Positions 1-11,713 of a stretch of DNA of 64,000 bases are shown here, one piece after another (within the stretch, counting starts at the first letter, position 1; the number at the start of each line of letters is the position of its first letter). Both the position numbers and the translations under genes were made by a program. This DNA is from Laguncularia racemosa (lineage: Eukaryota > Streptophyta > Magnoliopsida > Myrtales > Combretaceae): the NCBI GenBank assembly GCA_037954665.1, contig JBBMOL010000038.1, positions 372,001-436,000 on the forward strand, read 5' to 3'. The notes below the pieces were generated by a model. That model did no database searches and was not told the origin of the DNA. It worked only from the letters and a program-made list of their open reading frames with translations.

Positions 1-2
1 GC

Positions 3-3000
3 GCGCCAGGTATCAAAATAGCTCCCAAGCAACCGAACCCTTCTAGAAGCCCAATACATACCCGCTTAAAGATCAAAATGGTAAACAGCAGCAACTGCAA
101 CAACACTAGCACTAACTACATCCCTACGACTAGGGAAGAAGCACAGGCAAGAAGTGTTAAAGGCAGAATGAAGGAAAAGCCAAGCAACACCCAGATGTGC
201 ATCCCACCTCTCCAACAATCTTTCCGAAAGGCAAACATCATTCAAGAGCTGCGGATAAATGAAGAGGATGACAGCAAAGGGAAATCAACCCCCCGCACGT
301 CCAACCAGCATCCGGCTCTGAACAATTGGTTTTGTTATCCTATCGGTAGCACTAGGTTAGCTCAAAAGTAGAGAAAAATTATTAAACAAATTTTATTGAG
401 ACTCTTTATCAAGTTCAATTACAGTTTGTTTTTTTCCTTCTTATATATATATGCTTTCATTTTACTCAGACCTCCTACCATCGAACATCAGGGATATTTC
501 GCGCAGGTAGAAAGTAAAAACGCTGATATCTTTTCCAACGCTGCTGGGTCGGTTGTTGAAGGCGATATCTTAGACCACAAAATAATACAAGAAAATTGGC
601 TAAAACATGAACAAAGCGGAATCTCGATCGACGAGCCTGTGGAGACAGTAAATCTAGGAAGCATGGAAAACCTTAAGAACCTCAAAATCAGGACCAGTTT
701 GAGTGCTGAGCAAAAATGTGAGATAACCGAACTATTAACGGAATATGCAGATATGTTTGCCTGGTCATATGGTGACATGCCAGGGCTAGACCAGTCAATA
801 GTAGTTCATAGGCTTCCCACAAGGGAAGATGTCAAACCTAAAAAACAAAAACTGAGAAGATTTAGGCTTGACATCTTACTGAAAATCAAAGAAGAAGTCA
901 AGAAACTGCTAGAAGTAGGGTTCATTGAAGTATCCGACTACCCAGAGTGAGTAGCAAATATAGTCCCCGTCATGAAAAAGAACGGAAAAGTACGCTTATG
1001 CGTAGACTTTCGGGACTTAAACCAAGCCACGCCAAAGGATAACTTCCCCCTACCTCATATTGATGTTCTAGTAGACAACACTGCGGGAAACCATCTCTTC
1101 TCATTCATGGACGGTTTCTTGGGATATAATCAAATAAAAATGGCTGAGGAAGATAAAACCAAAACGACCTTCATCACAACGTGGGGGACTTTCTGTTACA
1201 AAGTCATGCCCTTCGATTTAAAAAACGCCGGGGCAACGTATCAAAGAGCCATGGTCGCTATACTTCACGATATGATGCATCGAGAAGTTGAAGTATATGT
1301 AGATGACATGATAGCCAAATCCAAAGAAGGAGAAAGCCATATAGATATCCTGAGGAAATTGTTTAAGCGACTGAGAAAATTTCAGCTCAAGTTAAACCCA
1401 GAGAAATGTACTTTTGGGGTCACAACGGGGAAATTGTTAGGGTTTGTGATACGTCAGGAAGGCATTAAAATCGACCCTGACAAGGTAAAGTCTATATTAG
1501 AGTTACCTTCCCCACGCTCCACTAAAGAAGTGAGAAGCTTGCTGGGAAGACTAAATTATATAGCTCGTTTTATCTCACAGCTCACCGACAAATGCCGGCC
1601 ATTATTCCGTCTGTTGAAGAAGAACGCCACAATAGAATGGGACGACGAAAGCGAAGAGGCATTCAAGATAATCAAAGACTATCTTATAAAACCTTCGGTC
1701 TTGATAGTCCCGAAGCAAGGAAAGCCCTTATTCTTATACTTCACTATACTCCCTGAATCCATGGGATGTGTGCTGGGGCAGAAAGATGAAGAGGGAAGAG
1801 AGCGTTCCATATATTATCTGAGCAAGAAGTTCACGGATGGGGAACGGAGGTACTTAGAGGTGGAGAAGACGTATTGTGCTTTAATCTGGGTCATGCATCG
1901 ACTAAGGCAATATACCCTTTACTACCATATTGAACTGCTGACAAGACATGATCCCTTGAAATATTTGGTAGAGAAACCAGCCTTGATAGGAAGAATCTTT
2001 AAGTGGCAAATGCTCCTATCTGAGTTCGACATTACATACGTGAATCAGAACTCGATGAAAGGGCAAGCCTTAGCCGACCAATTGGCGGAACACCCTGTCG
2101 AGACAGGTTCCCAAGAACTACAGGCCCAATTTCCGGATGAGAATATATTGACAGTGGAAAATAGGCTGGTAGAAGACTTTGGGATAGGGCAGAATGCTAA
2201 ATGGAGATTGTTTTTCGATGGAGCTGCCAACGTATTCGGTTGTGGGGTTGGGGCAGTATTGATATCCCCAGATGGCACTCAATTCCCTGCAGCGACGAGA
2301 CTTACATTTCCCTATACCAATAACATCGCAGAATATGAAGCATGTATTCTTGGCCTCAAAATGGCCTGCCAAAGGGGAATCCACGAGTTAGAAGTATATG
2401 GAGATTCGTCGCTCATTATACTACAGACAAGAGGGGAATACAAGACTAAAGACCCCAAACTGGTACCATATCATCAACACTTGATAGAGCTAATTGAAGA
2501 ATTCAAGGCAATCACTTTCACATACATCCGGAGAACTCAGAATCAGTTTGCAGATGCACTAGCCACGCTAGCATCTATGATCCAGATAACAGGGGGAGCC
2601 GAAGTTCAACCGATGAAAATAGACATCGAAAGTCGGCCCGCCTACTGTTTAACAATGGAAAAGATACAAGATGACAAACCCTGGTATCACGATATCAAGA
2701 CCTTTCTCCAAGAAGGTAAATACCCCGAAATGGCTAGCAAGAATGACCAAAGAACACTCAGAAGGTTAGCAAGCCATTTCCTATTAAGTGGGTCCATACT
2801 TTACAAGAGATCATCTGATACCACCCTGTTGAGATGTGTGGACAAAGATGAAGCATGCGAATTGATGAAAGAAGTACATGAAGGAGTATGTGGACCTCAT
2901 ATGAATGGCTACATGTTGGCCCGAAAAATCATGAGGTTAGGATATTATTGGTTAACCATGGAATCAAATTGCATAAAATATGTCAAGCACTGTCATTTGT

Positions 3001-3929
3001 GTCAAGTCTATGCAAACCGGATAAATGCTCCGCCCAATGAGCTACACTTGTTATCAATACCATGGCCATTCTCCATGTGGGGAATCGACATAATTGGCCC
3101 TATCACTCCAACAACATCCAACGGCCATAGATTTATACTGGTAGCGATCGATTACTTCACCAAATGGGTAGAAGCTTCATCATATGCTAATGTCACCAAA
3201 GGGGTAATAGTCCGCTTCTTAAAAAGGGACATAATAGCCCGATATGGAGTTCCTAAGTCCATCATCACCGACAACGGTACTAATCTCAACAACAAATCGA
3301 TGATAGGTTTATGTCAACAATTCCACATAAACCACAGAAATTCAACTCCCTACCGACCTCAAATGAACGGGGCAGTAGAAGCAGCTAACAAAAATATCAA
3401 GAAGATCATCGAGAAAATGACAATAACTTACAAAGATTGGCACGAAATGTTGACGTTTGCTCTCATGGCTTATAGGACTTCAATAAGAACATCCACAGGA
3501 GCCAGCCCTTACTCATTAGTATATGGTACAGAAGCAGTGCTACCAGTTGAAGTTGAGATACCATCATTCAGAATCCTGGCAGAAACTTAGTTAACTGAAT
3601 CAGACTGGGTAAAGAAGAGGCTTGATCAGCTAAATTTGATTGATGAAAGAAGACTTACTGCATTATGTCATGGCTAGTGTTACCAACAAAGAATGGCCCG
3701 AGCATTTAACAAGAAGATGAGACCTCGGTACTTTAAAGAGGGGGATCTGGTGTTAAGGAAGGTTCTCCCGAACGCCCAAGACTCCAGAGGGAAATTTACC
3801 CCAAACTATGAAGGCCCTTATGTGGTGAAAAAGGTTTTATCAGGAGGTGCTCTTATATTGACTCAAATGGATGGTCCAGAATTGAGAGACCCCATTAACA
3901 CAGATGCTGTAAAGATGTACTATCCTTAG
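3..3929 (+). pseudogene. pol: Tat-type pol polyprotein (RT-RNaseH-aRNaseH-integrase), broken
   Basis: One reading frame stays open from the window edge to the TAG at 3927, interrupted only by stops at 369, 948, 3588 and 3675, with no frameshift. From 1 to about 700 is the protease-RT linker. RT follows, with the YVDD catalytic box at 1296-1307. The first RNase H (about 1690-2080) lacks its usual first aspartate, as is common in Tat. The second RNase H has the D/E/D/D set at codons 2220, 2331, 2403 and 2553. Integrase has an HHCC zinc finger (2877-3002) and the D-D-E triad at codons 3087, 3270 and 3378, with 35 residues between the last two. The C-terminal integrase tail ends at 3929. The stop at 948 replaces a tryptophan expected from the family, and those at 3588 and 3675 replace residues that are usually glutamine. 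All three are explicable as single transitions. Confidence 0.93.
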
Positions 3930-4419
3930 GAGAGGAAATTGAAATTTTGCCCATGTTTATGAAAGACAATGTTCGATATAAATTTCGTTGAGTCGAGTTT
4001 TTACTTTTTACAAGCAAAGTTAATACTCCTAAATGGTCAATAAATTCAAATCAATTCATCACAATAAATATTCCTAAACACATTACCCACTATATCACCA
4101 ATGAAAGATAAATGCTGAAATGATAATGAATCTTAATATAGTTTGTGATATAATCCTGTCTATTTTTTAACATTAGAACTGAGCGCATCATTAGGATAAC
4201 ATTACCGTCAAAAGATCCTTGCGCATAAAGAAAGGGAGCACATCAAAATTTTCAACCCCGTGTCAAGATAAGAAGAAATGAAGCAGAAGCAAACCAGCAC
4301 GAAGGTTCGGTTGTTTGGTTGCTATTCATGATAAATTGGCAAGCATATTAAAATAAATAACTATCATCATATCATCACATCATTTAGTTCAGGCTGTAGA
4401 AAGCATATTCAAAAGCACA
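3930..4419 (+). other. Tat element 3' spacer between pol and tandem array
   Basis: Non-coding, AT-rich sequence directly after the integrase stop. I see no ORF and no repeat longer than scattered AT motifs. It belongs to the long 3' untranslated region typical of Tat elements. Confidence 0.7.
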
Positions 4420-5870
4420 AAATGAGTCAGCCCATAGTGGGGTATTTGTCTAAACATTCCCCTTAATAGGGTAGTCAGCCCAAAAAGGGGGCACTTCCCT
4501 AGATCTTTTCTAAGGTCAGTCTATAAAGGCACCTTTCTAGATATCATTTTTACATTAGGTTAGTCAGCCCATAGGGGGCACTTTCCTAAAAACTTTGTTT
4601 TTATGGTTAGCCCATAGGGAGCACTTTTTGAGACAATTCAATTCTAGGTTAGTCAGCCCATAGGGGGCACTTTCCTAAAAACTTTGTTCTCATGGTTAGC
4701 CCATAGGGGGCACTTTTTGAGACAAATTCAATTCCAGGTTAGTCAGCCCATATGGGGCACTTTCCTAAAACTTTGTTCTCATGGTTAGCCCATAGGGGGC
4801 ACTTTTTGAGACAAATTCAATTCCAGGTTAGTCAGCCCATAAGGGGCACTTTCCTAAAACTTTGTTCTCATGGTTAGCCCATAGGGGGCACTTTTTGAGA
4901 CAAATTCAATTCCAGGTTAGTCAGCCCATAGGGGGCACTTTTCTAAAACTTTGTTCTCATGGTTAGCCCAAAGGGGGCACTTTTTGAGACAAATTCAATT
5001 CCAGGTTAGTCAGCCCATAGGGGGCACTTTCCTAAAACTTTCTTCTCATGGTTAGCCCATAGGGGGCACTTTTTGAGACAAATTCAATTCCAGGTTAGTC
5101 AGCCCATAGGGGGCACTTTTCTAAAAACTTTGTTCTCATTGTTAGCCCATAGGGGGCACTTTTTGAGACAATTCAACTCCAGGTTAGTCAGCCCATAGGG
5201 GACACTTTCCTAAAACTTTGTTCTCATGGTTAGCCCAAAGGGGGCACTTTTTGAGACAAATTCAATTCCAGGTTAGTCAACCCATAGGGGGCACTTTCCT
5301 AAAACTTTGTTCTCATGGTTAGCCCAAAGGGGGCACTTTTTGAGACAAATTCAATTCCAGGTTAGTCAGCCCATAGGGGGCACTTTCCTAAAAACTTTAT
5401 TCTCATTGTTAGCCCATAGGAAGCACTTTTTGAGACAATTCAACTCCAGGTTAGTCAGCCCATAGGGGGGCACTTTTTTAGACAATTCAATTCCAGGTTA
5501 GTCAGCCCATAGGGGGCACTTTCCTAAAACTTTGTTCTCATGGTTAGCCCATAGGGGGCACTTTTTGAGACAATTCAATTCCAGGTTAGTTAGCCCATAG
5601 GGGGCACTTTCCTAAAACCTTATTCTCATGGTCAGCCCATAGGGGGCACTTCTTAAGACAATTCAACTCCAGGTTAGTCAGCCCATAGGGGGCACTTTCC
5701 TAAAAATTTGTTCTCATGGTCAGCCCATAGGGGGCACTTTCCTAAAAATTTACCTCATGATTAGCCCATAAGGGGCACCTTTTGAGGCATTTAATTCAAG
5801 GTTAGTCAGCCCATGAGGGGCACTTTCCTAAATTCTCCCGATTAGTCAGCTCTCGGGGCACTTTTCGGGA
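4420..5870 (+). repeat. ~90-bp tandem repeat array in the Tat 3' UTR
   Basis: About 13 to 14 units with a period of 89-90 bp (the AGGTT phase mark falls at 4646, 4736 and 4825). Each unit consists of two related half-units, both containing AGCCCATAGGGGGCACTTT; one continues with CCTAAAACTTTG and the other with TTGAGACAAATTC. Units are most alike in the middle and decay at both edges (4420-4560 and 5760-5870). Subterminal tandem arrays between pol and the 3' LTR are known in Tat/Ogre elements and can seed satellite DNA. Confidence 0.95.
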
Positions 5871-6217
5871 AATATTCTTCCAAACAGTTGCTAGTCTAGC
5901 GAGACGCTTCTGTTAATAGGTAGCCAGCTCATAAGGGCGCTTCCTGAGTAAATTTTCTTTCTAAGGTTGCTTGTCTGATAAGACGCTTCCTATCATTATT
6001 TCTCATACATTCCTACACAATGCTTGTGATGTGTCCTGTCGCCAATTAGTCAGCCCATAAAGCACTTTTTGGGAAGGAACATCATTCTGAATTGTTAGGT
6101 CTATCTTAAATTGTGGGATTATTAGCTCATGGAGTATTTTCCTACCAAAAATCTATTTAAGAGGCCAAAAATGGCATCTTTCTTGTCTTTATAGTTAAGT
6201 TTTTCAAACTTTACTAC
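5871..6217 (+). other. Tat 3' UTR distal part
   Basis: Decayed repeat-like pieces persist here (for example a TTAGTCAGCCCATAAAGCAC block near 6047), followed by AT-rich sequence up to the polypurine tract. No coding capacity is visible. Confidence 0.6.
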
Positions 6218-6230
6218 AAAGAGGGGCAGC
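6218..6230 (+). other. Polypurine tract of the Tat element
   Basis: AAAGAGGGGCAGC lies directly against the TGTAAACACC start of the LTR. This is the expected position and composition for the plus-strand primer. Confidence 0.8.
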
Positions 6231-6506
6231 TGTAAACACCCCATTTTTGCCCTAGGAATGAGTAATAATCAATAATAATCAATTTTCAATTTTCTCCAAT
6301 TTTTCTAATTTAGCAAAAATAATGGAAAATAGTCAAAAAAATAAAAATAAATAGGAAAACACATCAATTTTGAAAAATGATTTCAGAAATAGTAATAATA
6401 AGGGATGAATAATTTTTATAAATTTTTGAAATTTCAAAAAATACAAAAAATGAAAAAAAATCGCATTGCATATATGCAATTTGCGATATAAAGAAAATCG
6501 GGAAAT

Positions 6507-6583
6507 TGGGCCAGCTCAGCTGGTTCATGCGTGCGCTGGGAACGTGTGGGAGGCTGGATGTCGTGAGTTCAAATCTTCCCCCG
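6507..6583 (+). other. tRNA-like module inside the LTR (pol III A and B box)
   Basis: The A-box-like CAGCTCAGCTGG (6512-6523) is followed 53 bp later by the B-box-like GAGTTCAAATC (6565-6575). The layout resembles the head of a tRNA-derived SINE more than a functional tRNA: there is no convincing acceptor stem or anticodon arm. A homologous block sits at the same place in the LTR at 51222-54173, with homologous flanks, so it was present in their common ancestor. Confidence 0.65.
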
Positions 6584-6916
6584 AGCATTCGATGCAATTT
6601 TTTTTCCTTTCGCCTGGAGTTGCCACGTGGCAGCGTTCGATTGGCTGAAGGAAGTCACGGGTGTCGCGCGTGATTGTCTTCTTCACCCGGACAGACGCGA
6701 GGAGAAGCCAGAACAAGTCCGACGAAGGTGGAATCGATCATTTTTTTTCAAATCTTCTAGATTACTGTCAAGATAAAGCTGAATCCATAAGATAAATCAA
6801 AGAAAAACAAGAGATCAACATCAAATCGTCGGGATAAAATCAAATCTAAAAACGGAAGAAATTCGGATTTATCCAAATCGGCCGATTTGAGCTTATCCAA
6901 GAGGGTTTCCGGATGC

Positions 6917-6925
6917 CTATAAATA
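6917..6925 (+). promoter_or_regulatory. LTR TATA box
   Basis: CTATAAATA followed by a purine-rich leader is the probable pol II core promoter of the LTR. It lies about 690 bp into the LTR, downstream of the tRNA-like module. Confidence 0.6.
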
Positions 6926-8359
6926 GAGGAGGAGTAGAGGAAGCCAAAGCACGAATCACAATTGAGAGAAAGTGAGGAAAGAGTGCAAATCGGAGAGCAT
7001 CGGAGAAGAACCCAAAACCGTGACCACCGACCGACGTTGAACTACCACCAGGAGGTGATTTGGGAGTGAACCACCACCACCATTGGATTCAGCACCCTCG
7101 AGAAGCTAGGATTCGACACCTCACCAGCTGCAAAAGGCCGCCGGAACGCTGTGATCGAGTAACCCCCCCCCCCCCCCGCCGTGTCTAACCGACCCGACCG
7201 ACCTGATTCAACCCGACCGACCCGACCCGTGCACCGACCCGGATCCAGATAAGTCGGATTTTCTGGATTTTTTTTTATTTTATTTAATTAATTTATTTTA
7301 TTTATTTATTTCGAATTTATTTATTTATTATTTGTTATTTTGTTAGTTATTTATTTATTGATTTATGTTTTATTTTTAATAAATAGGAAAATGTAGAAAT
7401 TAGATTTTTCTAGAATTTAATAATGTAGAAAAATAATAAATAAGAAATAAGAAAAAATTAAAAAATATAATAAAATAATAAAATGTAGAAAAATAAAAAA
7501 AAATATTAGGAAAATAATAATAAAACTTTAGATTTCAAAATAGGATAGATATTAACTTAGGATAATATTTAAAAAAAAATTCACAAAAATTATAGAAAAT
7601 TTATTAAAAATCATAAAAATAATAAAAAAACTACAAAAATCATAAAAATCATAAAAAATCATTAAAAAATCAAGAAGAATAATAAAAATCAAAAAATAAA
7701 AAAAAATGAGTTTTAGAACTTAGAAAAATCATTTTTCTTAAAATAAATCCAAAATTGATGTTTTTCCCTAAAAATCATTTAAAAAAATCAGATTAAAGCT
7801 TAGGCTTAGAATTTTTAGAAAAATCCAAAAAATGATAAAAAACATAAATCAAAAGAGGTTTCAAAATTAAAATTCACAAACAAACTTAAAGTTTTCAGAA
7901 AAACGAACTACAGCTTGTTTGATCCTGAGTAGCAGGTACGTAGGCACCCATTCGGGTCAACCCATAAAATGAAATGAAAAATCATTTTCTTGAAATAACT
8001 CAAAAACATAATAAAAAGTAACAGAAACATAATGAAACACATTTCTAAATAAGATCAATTTTAGGAGACTAGGTGGTAACTATAAGGTTTTAATAGGTTA
8101 GCCTCCGAACTTAGAAACTCTGGTTTTCCCTTTTCCTCTTTTTACAAAAACGAGAAGAGGAAATAACGACGACTAGTGGTCCAAATTAAGACTAATCCGC
8201 TCCTTTAGTCTTAATTCAATTTTTCCCAACAACAGTTGGGTGGCGACTCCAAAAATCAAACAAAATTCCTAACTCAAGTTGAGGATCTATATTAGATGAG
8301 CATAGGGTCTAGTCTAGATCGGATTAGGAATGGGAATTCAAAAATTAGACTCGACACCA

Positions 8360-9592
8360 GTCATAACTCCTTATCTTATAGTCTTCAAAAGCTCTAAAGA
8401 TTAGAGAAATAGTACAATCTTGTGAAACTTTTGCTCTCAAATATCAAAGCAAAGTTTAAATGAATAATAAGTTAATACTTAGTCAAGAACAAGTTAATGC
8501 ACAATAACTCTCCCACCTATTACAAGTGCGTTTATTGAAAATGCCTATTACTCCCCCTAGCAACTTCCTCTTAAGTCGTTTCTTCAAGTGTCATTCATAT
8601 GTTATTCCTCTTAGGTTATGTGACAATGTTATTTAGAATCCCACCTCTACATTTACCAAATACAACTATCACATTTACTTTACTAAATCGAATAAGACTG
8701 TAATAAAATAGGTATTATAGAGGAATTGAATAAGGCTTAATAATGACTGAAAAGCTATTACCTTGTTTAGTTGATTGAATATAATTGCTATTACTTTATT
8801 TAGTTGATTGAATGATTTTAAAAATAAGGGATAAATAGCTAAAAAGGTACTAGAATAGCTTTATATATAATTGTATGATTACGATGATATAGTCTTAATT
8901 ATATGATTATATTCTATTACTTATCATATAATAATTATTAATATTCATATTAATCTAATATGTTATACATTATATATTGATAAATATTATATAATTATAA
9001 TTATTGTGGTATGATAAATATATTATTTATTTATATCATACAGTACTACAATTTTAATAATCATTTTTAATTGATGTAAAAATAATCATAATTGCATTGT
9101 TATTTTTGGTTAATTATAATTATGCTTTAAAGTATCTTAATTATTACAATTCATTTATATTAAGTATTAAATATATAATAACTACTAATCTTTACATTGA
9201 GATCATATATCATATTTGCATATTATTAGATACTATGTCTTAGTTTATTATATTATTTTATATTATACATTAGTTATATTTACGAATATCAACAGTTAGC
9301 ATATATAATTTCAAGATTTAAATAAAAATATTATTTTATTCTTAATGTAAAGATTACAACTCTAATAGTATTATTATAGTAAAATTATAATAGTTTTATA
9401 TTATATAATTATATATAATGACATAGTATAGTATTTTAATATTGTTATTACATTATAAATAGATATATAATTATAAAACATATATTCAACTTAAATATAA
9501 ATGTATATAACTTATTATTTTTATTTATTATCTTATATAATAATTTCACATATAATAATTATTAAGATATATTTTTTAATTATAATATTGGA
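8360..9592. other. AT-rich non-coding sequence of copy A
   Basis: The first ~690 bp match 47266-47960. The rest is TATA/TAAT-rich low-complexity DNA whose end matches 54190-54350. There is no ORF or structured repeat beyond AT richness. Confidence 0.6.
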
Positions 9593-10411
9593 TGATATGC
9601 CTTACTAATTAGGTAGCAAACACACTAACAAGTGGCATGAACAACAAATTCTAATCAACAATTGGCACGATCACTAACTTCACAAATGTTCTCTAATTTA
9701 CGAGATTGATGCTAAATTGATATATAGAACAAAGCAATTATGTAAGTATCAATGGATAACAATGAAAATGAACTAAAATTCCACTCAAATTGAAATGATT
9801 CAAATTTGAAATGGAAGAACCCTAATTCACGTAGATAATGACAATTCACCAACAAATTGTACTTAGATATGACTCACTAAATACAATTTGAAAAAAACAA
9901 CAAGAGGAAGATTGATATTACTCACAATCCACTCAAGTTGGTCTTGCCACAATTTCACTTGTGAAATTGATAAGAGATCTTTTTGCAAACAAGGGAACCC
10001 TCATGACAAAGAATGTGTTTGATTTCAAAATGTCAAAAGCTCCCTCAAAATCCTAATTAGCAAGTATTTATATTTGCTCTAATTAGGGTAAAAATAACAC
10101 AAAATTACAAATAAGCTACTTAAGTGGTCAGTTCCAAAAGTAACAAATTATAAGTACAAATAGTCTTCAATTGGCCGGTTCTTTACTTCAATTGAACCCA
10201 TTATGGATCATTGGATGTGATTCTAAGAATGTCCCACAATTTGATCATTAGTGCATGTTATTTGGCCATCTTGTAAAAACCGATGAATGTACCTGCTAAA
10301 ACATAAAGATAAAGCATTATTAGATAAACACATGGTAATATGTGGATTTCTAGGCTCATGCATCTAATTTAGGTTTCCCCACCACTGAAACCATAGGATT
10401 GATTCCCATCA
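9593..10411 (-). mobile_element. Solo LTR, gag/protease-only gypsy family (819 bp)
   Basis: It begins TGATATGCC and ends TTCCCATCA on +; read on - it starts TGATGGGAATC like the LTRs of the element at 21724-26213. It is flanked by TTGGA (9588-9592) and TTAGA (10412-10416), a 5-bp target duplication with one mismatch. The unoccupied site TTGGA is visible in copy B at 54353-54357. A TATA box in a near-perfect inverted repeat lies at 10060-10077. No internal region remains, so it formed by LTR-LTR recombination. Confidence 0.92.
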
Positions 10412-11322
10412 TTAGAAAAAGTACAAATTTAATCCTCAATATTTTATACCTTTTTCGCTTGATTTCTAAACCTTTTTTTTTTCCTTTTGGCTATTAAATC
10501 CTCAAGGTTTGCAAAAACTTACAAACAAGTCCTTCCATTAAGATTGTTAACTTCTCCATCAGCATTTGATATGTGGTGCCATATGATTAGTTTATGTAAT
10601 TATTTTAAATAAATAATATAATAAAATATTAATAAATTAATTAAAAATAGAAAAATAAAATAAAATATATAAAAGAAGAAAAAGTAGAAAAAAAAATCTA
10701 ACCACCCTAAGACTAGGAAGTAGTTATTGGCCACTTTAAGTAGTTAGGTTGTGACTCACTCAAGAAAGTGGATTATTAGACCCACTAGTAGATGTAAAGA
10801 CCCCTAGAGGCTAAATATTCAAGAGAGAGAAAGAGAGAAAATGACCCAATTGGTTTTCCTTCATTTATTTTTTAAGTGGCGACCATACTATAGGCGGGGT
10901 CGTGCGACCCCCCACCGACCCCCATCTAGGTGGTAGGTAGCCATCCACAATTGTTAATGGGTCATATAACCTACTTTTTTTAAAGTAGCCATTCTAGCCA
11001 CTACCTAACTTTAGTGTGGTTGGAGTTTCTTTTTCTATTTGTCCTTTTTTTTTGAATTTTTATAATATTTTTTTATTTTTCCAAAATTTATATTTTTTTT
11101 TCTTATTTACTTTATTAATATTATATTTTTTATTTAAAAATTTTACGTAAACTAATGAAAGGGTACCATTTGTCACAAGCTAATGAAAAAACTAATAGTG
11201 ATAATATATGACTCGTTTGCAAACTTTTGAAAACATTGAGAACTTGAATGCAAAAAAATTAAGCATTTAAGGCTCAACTAAAAACTGTGCCAAACAATGA
11301 AGACAAAATTTATACTTTTCCC
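10412..11322. mobile_element. Long-TIR non-autonomous DNA element, Mutator-like (copy A)
   Basis: The left end reads GAAAAAGTACAAATTTAATCC and the right end, reverse complemented, GGGAAAAGTATAAATTTTG. Similarity between the inverted ends continues imperfectly for more than 100 bp. The paralog is 54355-55254. In copy B the flanks share TATAATA, weak evidence for a ~9-bp target duplication as in Mutator-like elements. There is no transposase. The neighbouring solo LTR hit the first bases of this element. Confidence 0.6.
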
Positions 11323-11713
11323 TATAATAGAATATTATTTTTATTTATATTATATAATTGGTATTAATATTTGTAACATTACATTATCATTATACATGTT
11401 ATATTATAAATAAATATGTAATCATGAAATAAATATTAAAATTTACTATAGATATGTATCTTATATTATTTCTATTTATTATCCTATATAATGTTTTAAT
11501 ATATAATTATTTATATTTATTAAAATATAAAAATTTTCAATTATAATATAATATTGCTTTTATTTATTATATAATTGATGTTCATTTATGTAATGTTATA
11601 TAATCATATTACATATATATTACTTATAAGGGTAATCACAAAAAGAGCCCACAAATAGCTAAGTAATAGCTATTAATGGGGTTAGGTTATGAATCCCTAT
11701 ATAATATTTTTCA
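11323..11713. other. AT-rich sequence between two TIR elements
   Basis: Low-complexity TATA-rich sequence, shared with copy B (55255-55620). Nothing further is recognisable. Confidence 0.5.

Larger units (their letters stand above)
1..8359 (+). mobile_element. Tat-clade Ty3/gypsy retrotransposon, 3' portion
   Basis: The element enters the window already inside pol, so its 5' LTR, gag and protease lie upstream. In order the window shows the protease-RT linker, RT, RNase H, a second archaeal-type RNase H, integrase, a long 3' untranslated region with ~90-bp tandem repeats, a polypurine tract and a TG...CA 3' LTR. The second RNase H between RT/RH and integrase is the diagnostic trait of the Tat lineage. 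The 3' boundary is supported by the paralogous sequence: GTCAT follows the LTR at 8360-8364, and the uninterrupted copy has ATCAT at 47266-47270. The gene is broken by four in-frame stops, so this copy is not autonomous now. Confidence 0.92.
6231..8359 (+). repeat. 3' LTR of the Tat element (2129 bp)
   Basis: The LTR begins TGTAAACACCCC after the polypurine tract and ends CGACACCA. It holds a tRNA-like block (6507-6583), a TATA box (6917-6925), a proline/CCGACC-rich stretch (7140-7250) with a 15-C run at 7163-7177, an extremely A-rich stretch (7260-7900), and a GGTGGCGACTCC motif near the 3' end (8231). The same order of landmarks is found in the minus-strand LTR at 51222-54173, showing that the two are distant relatives. 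Confidence 0.9.

Noticed and set aside
6507..6583. Genuine tRNA gene
   Set aside because: Box-like motifs are present, but no acceptor stem pairing or plausible anticodon arm; it lies inside an LTR.
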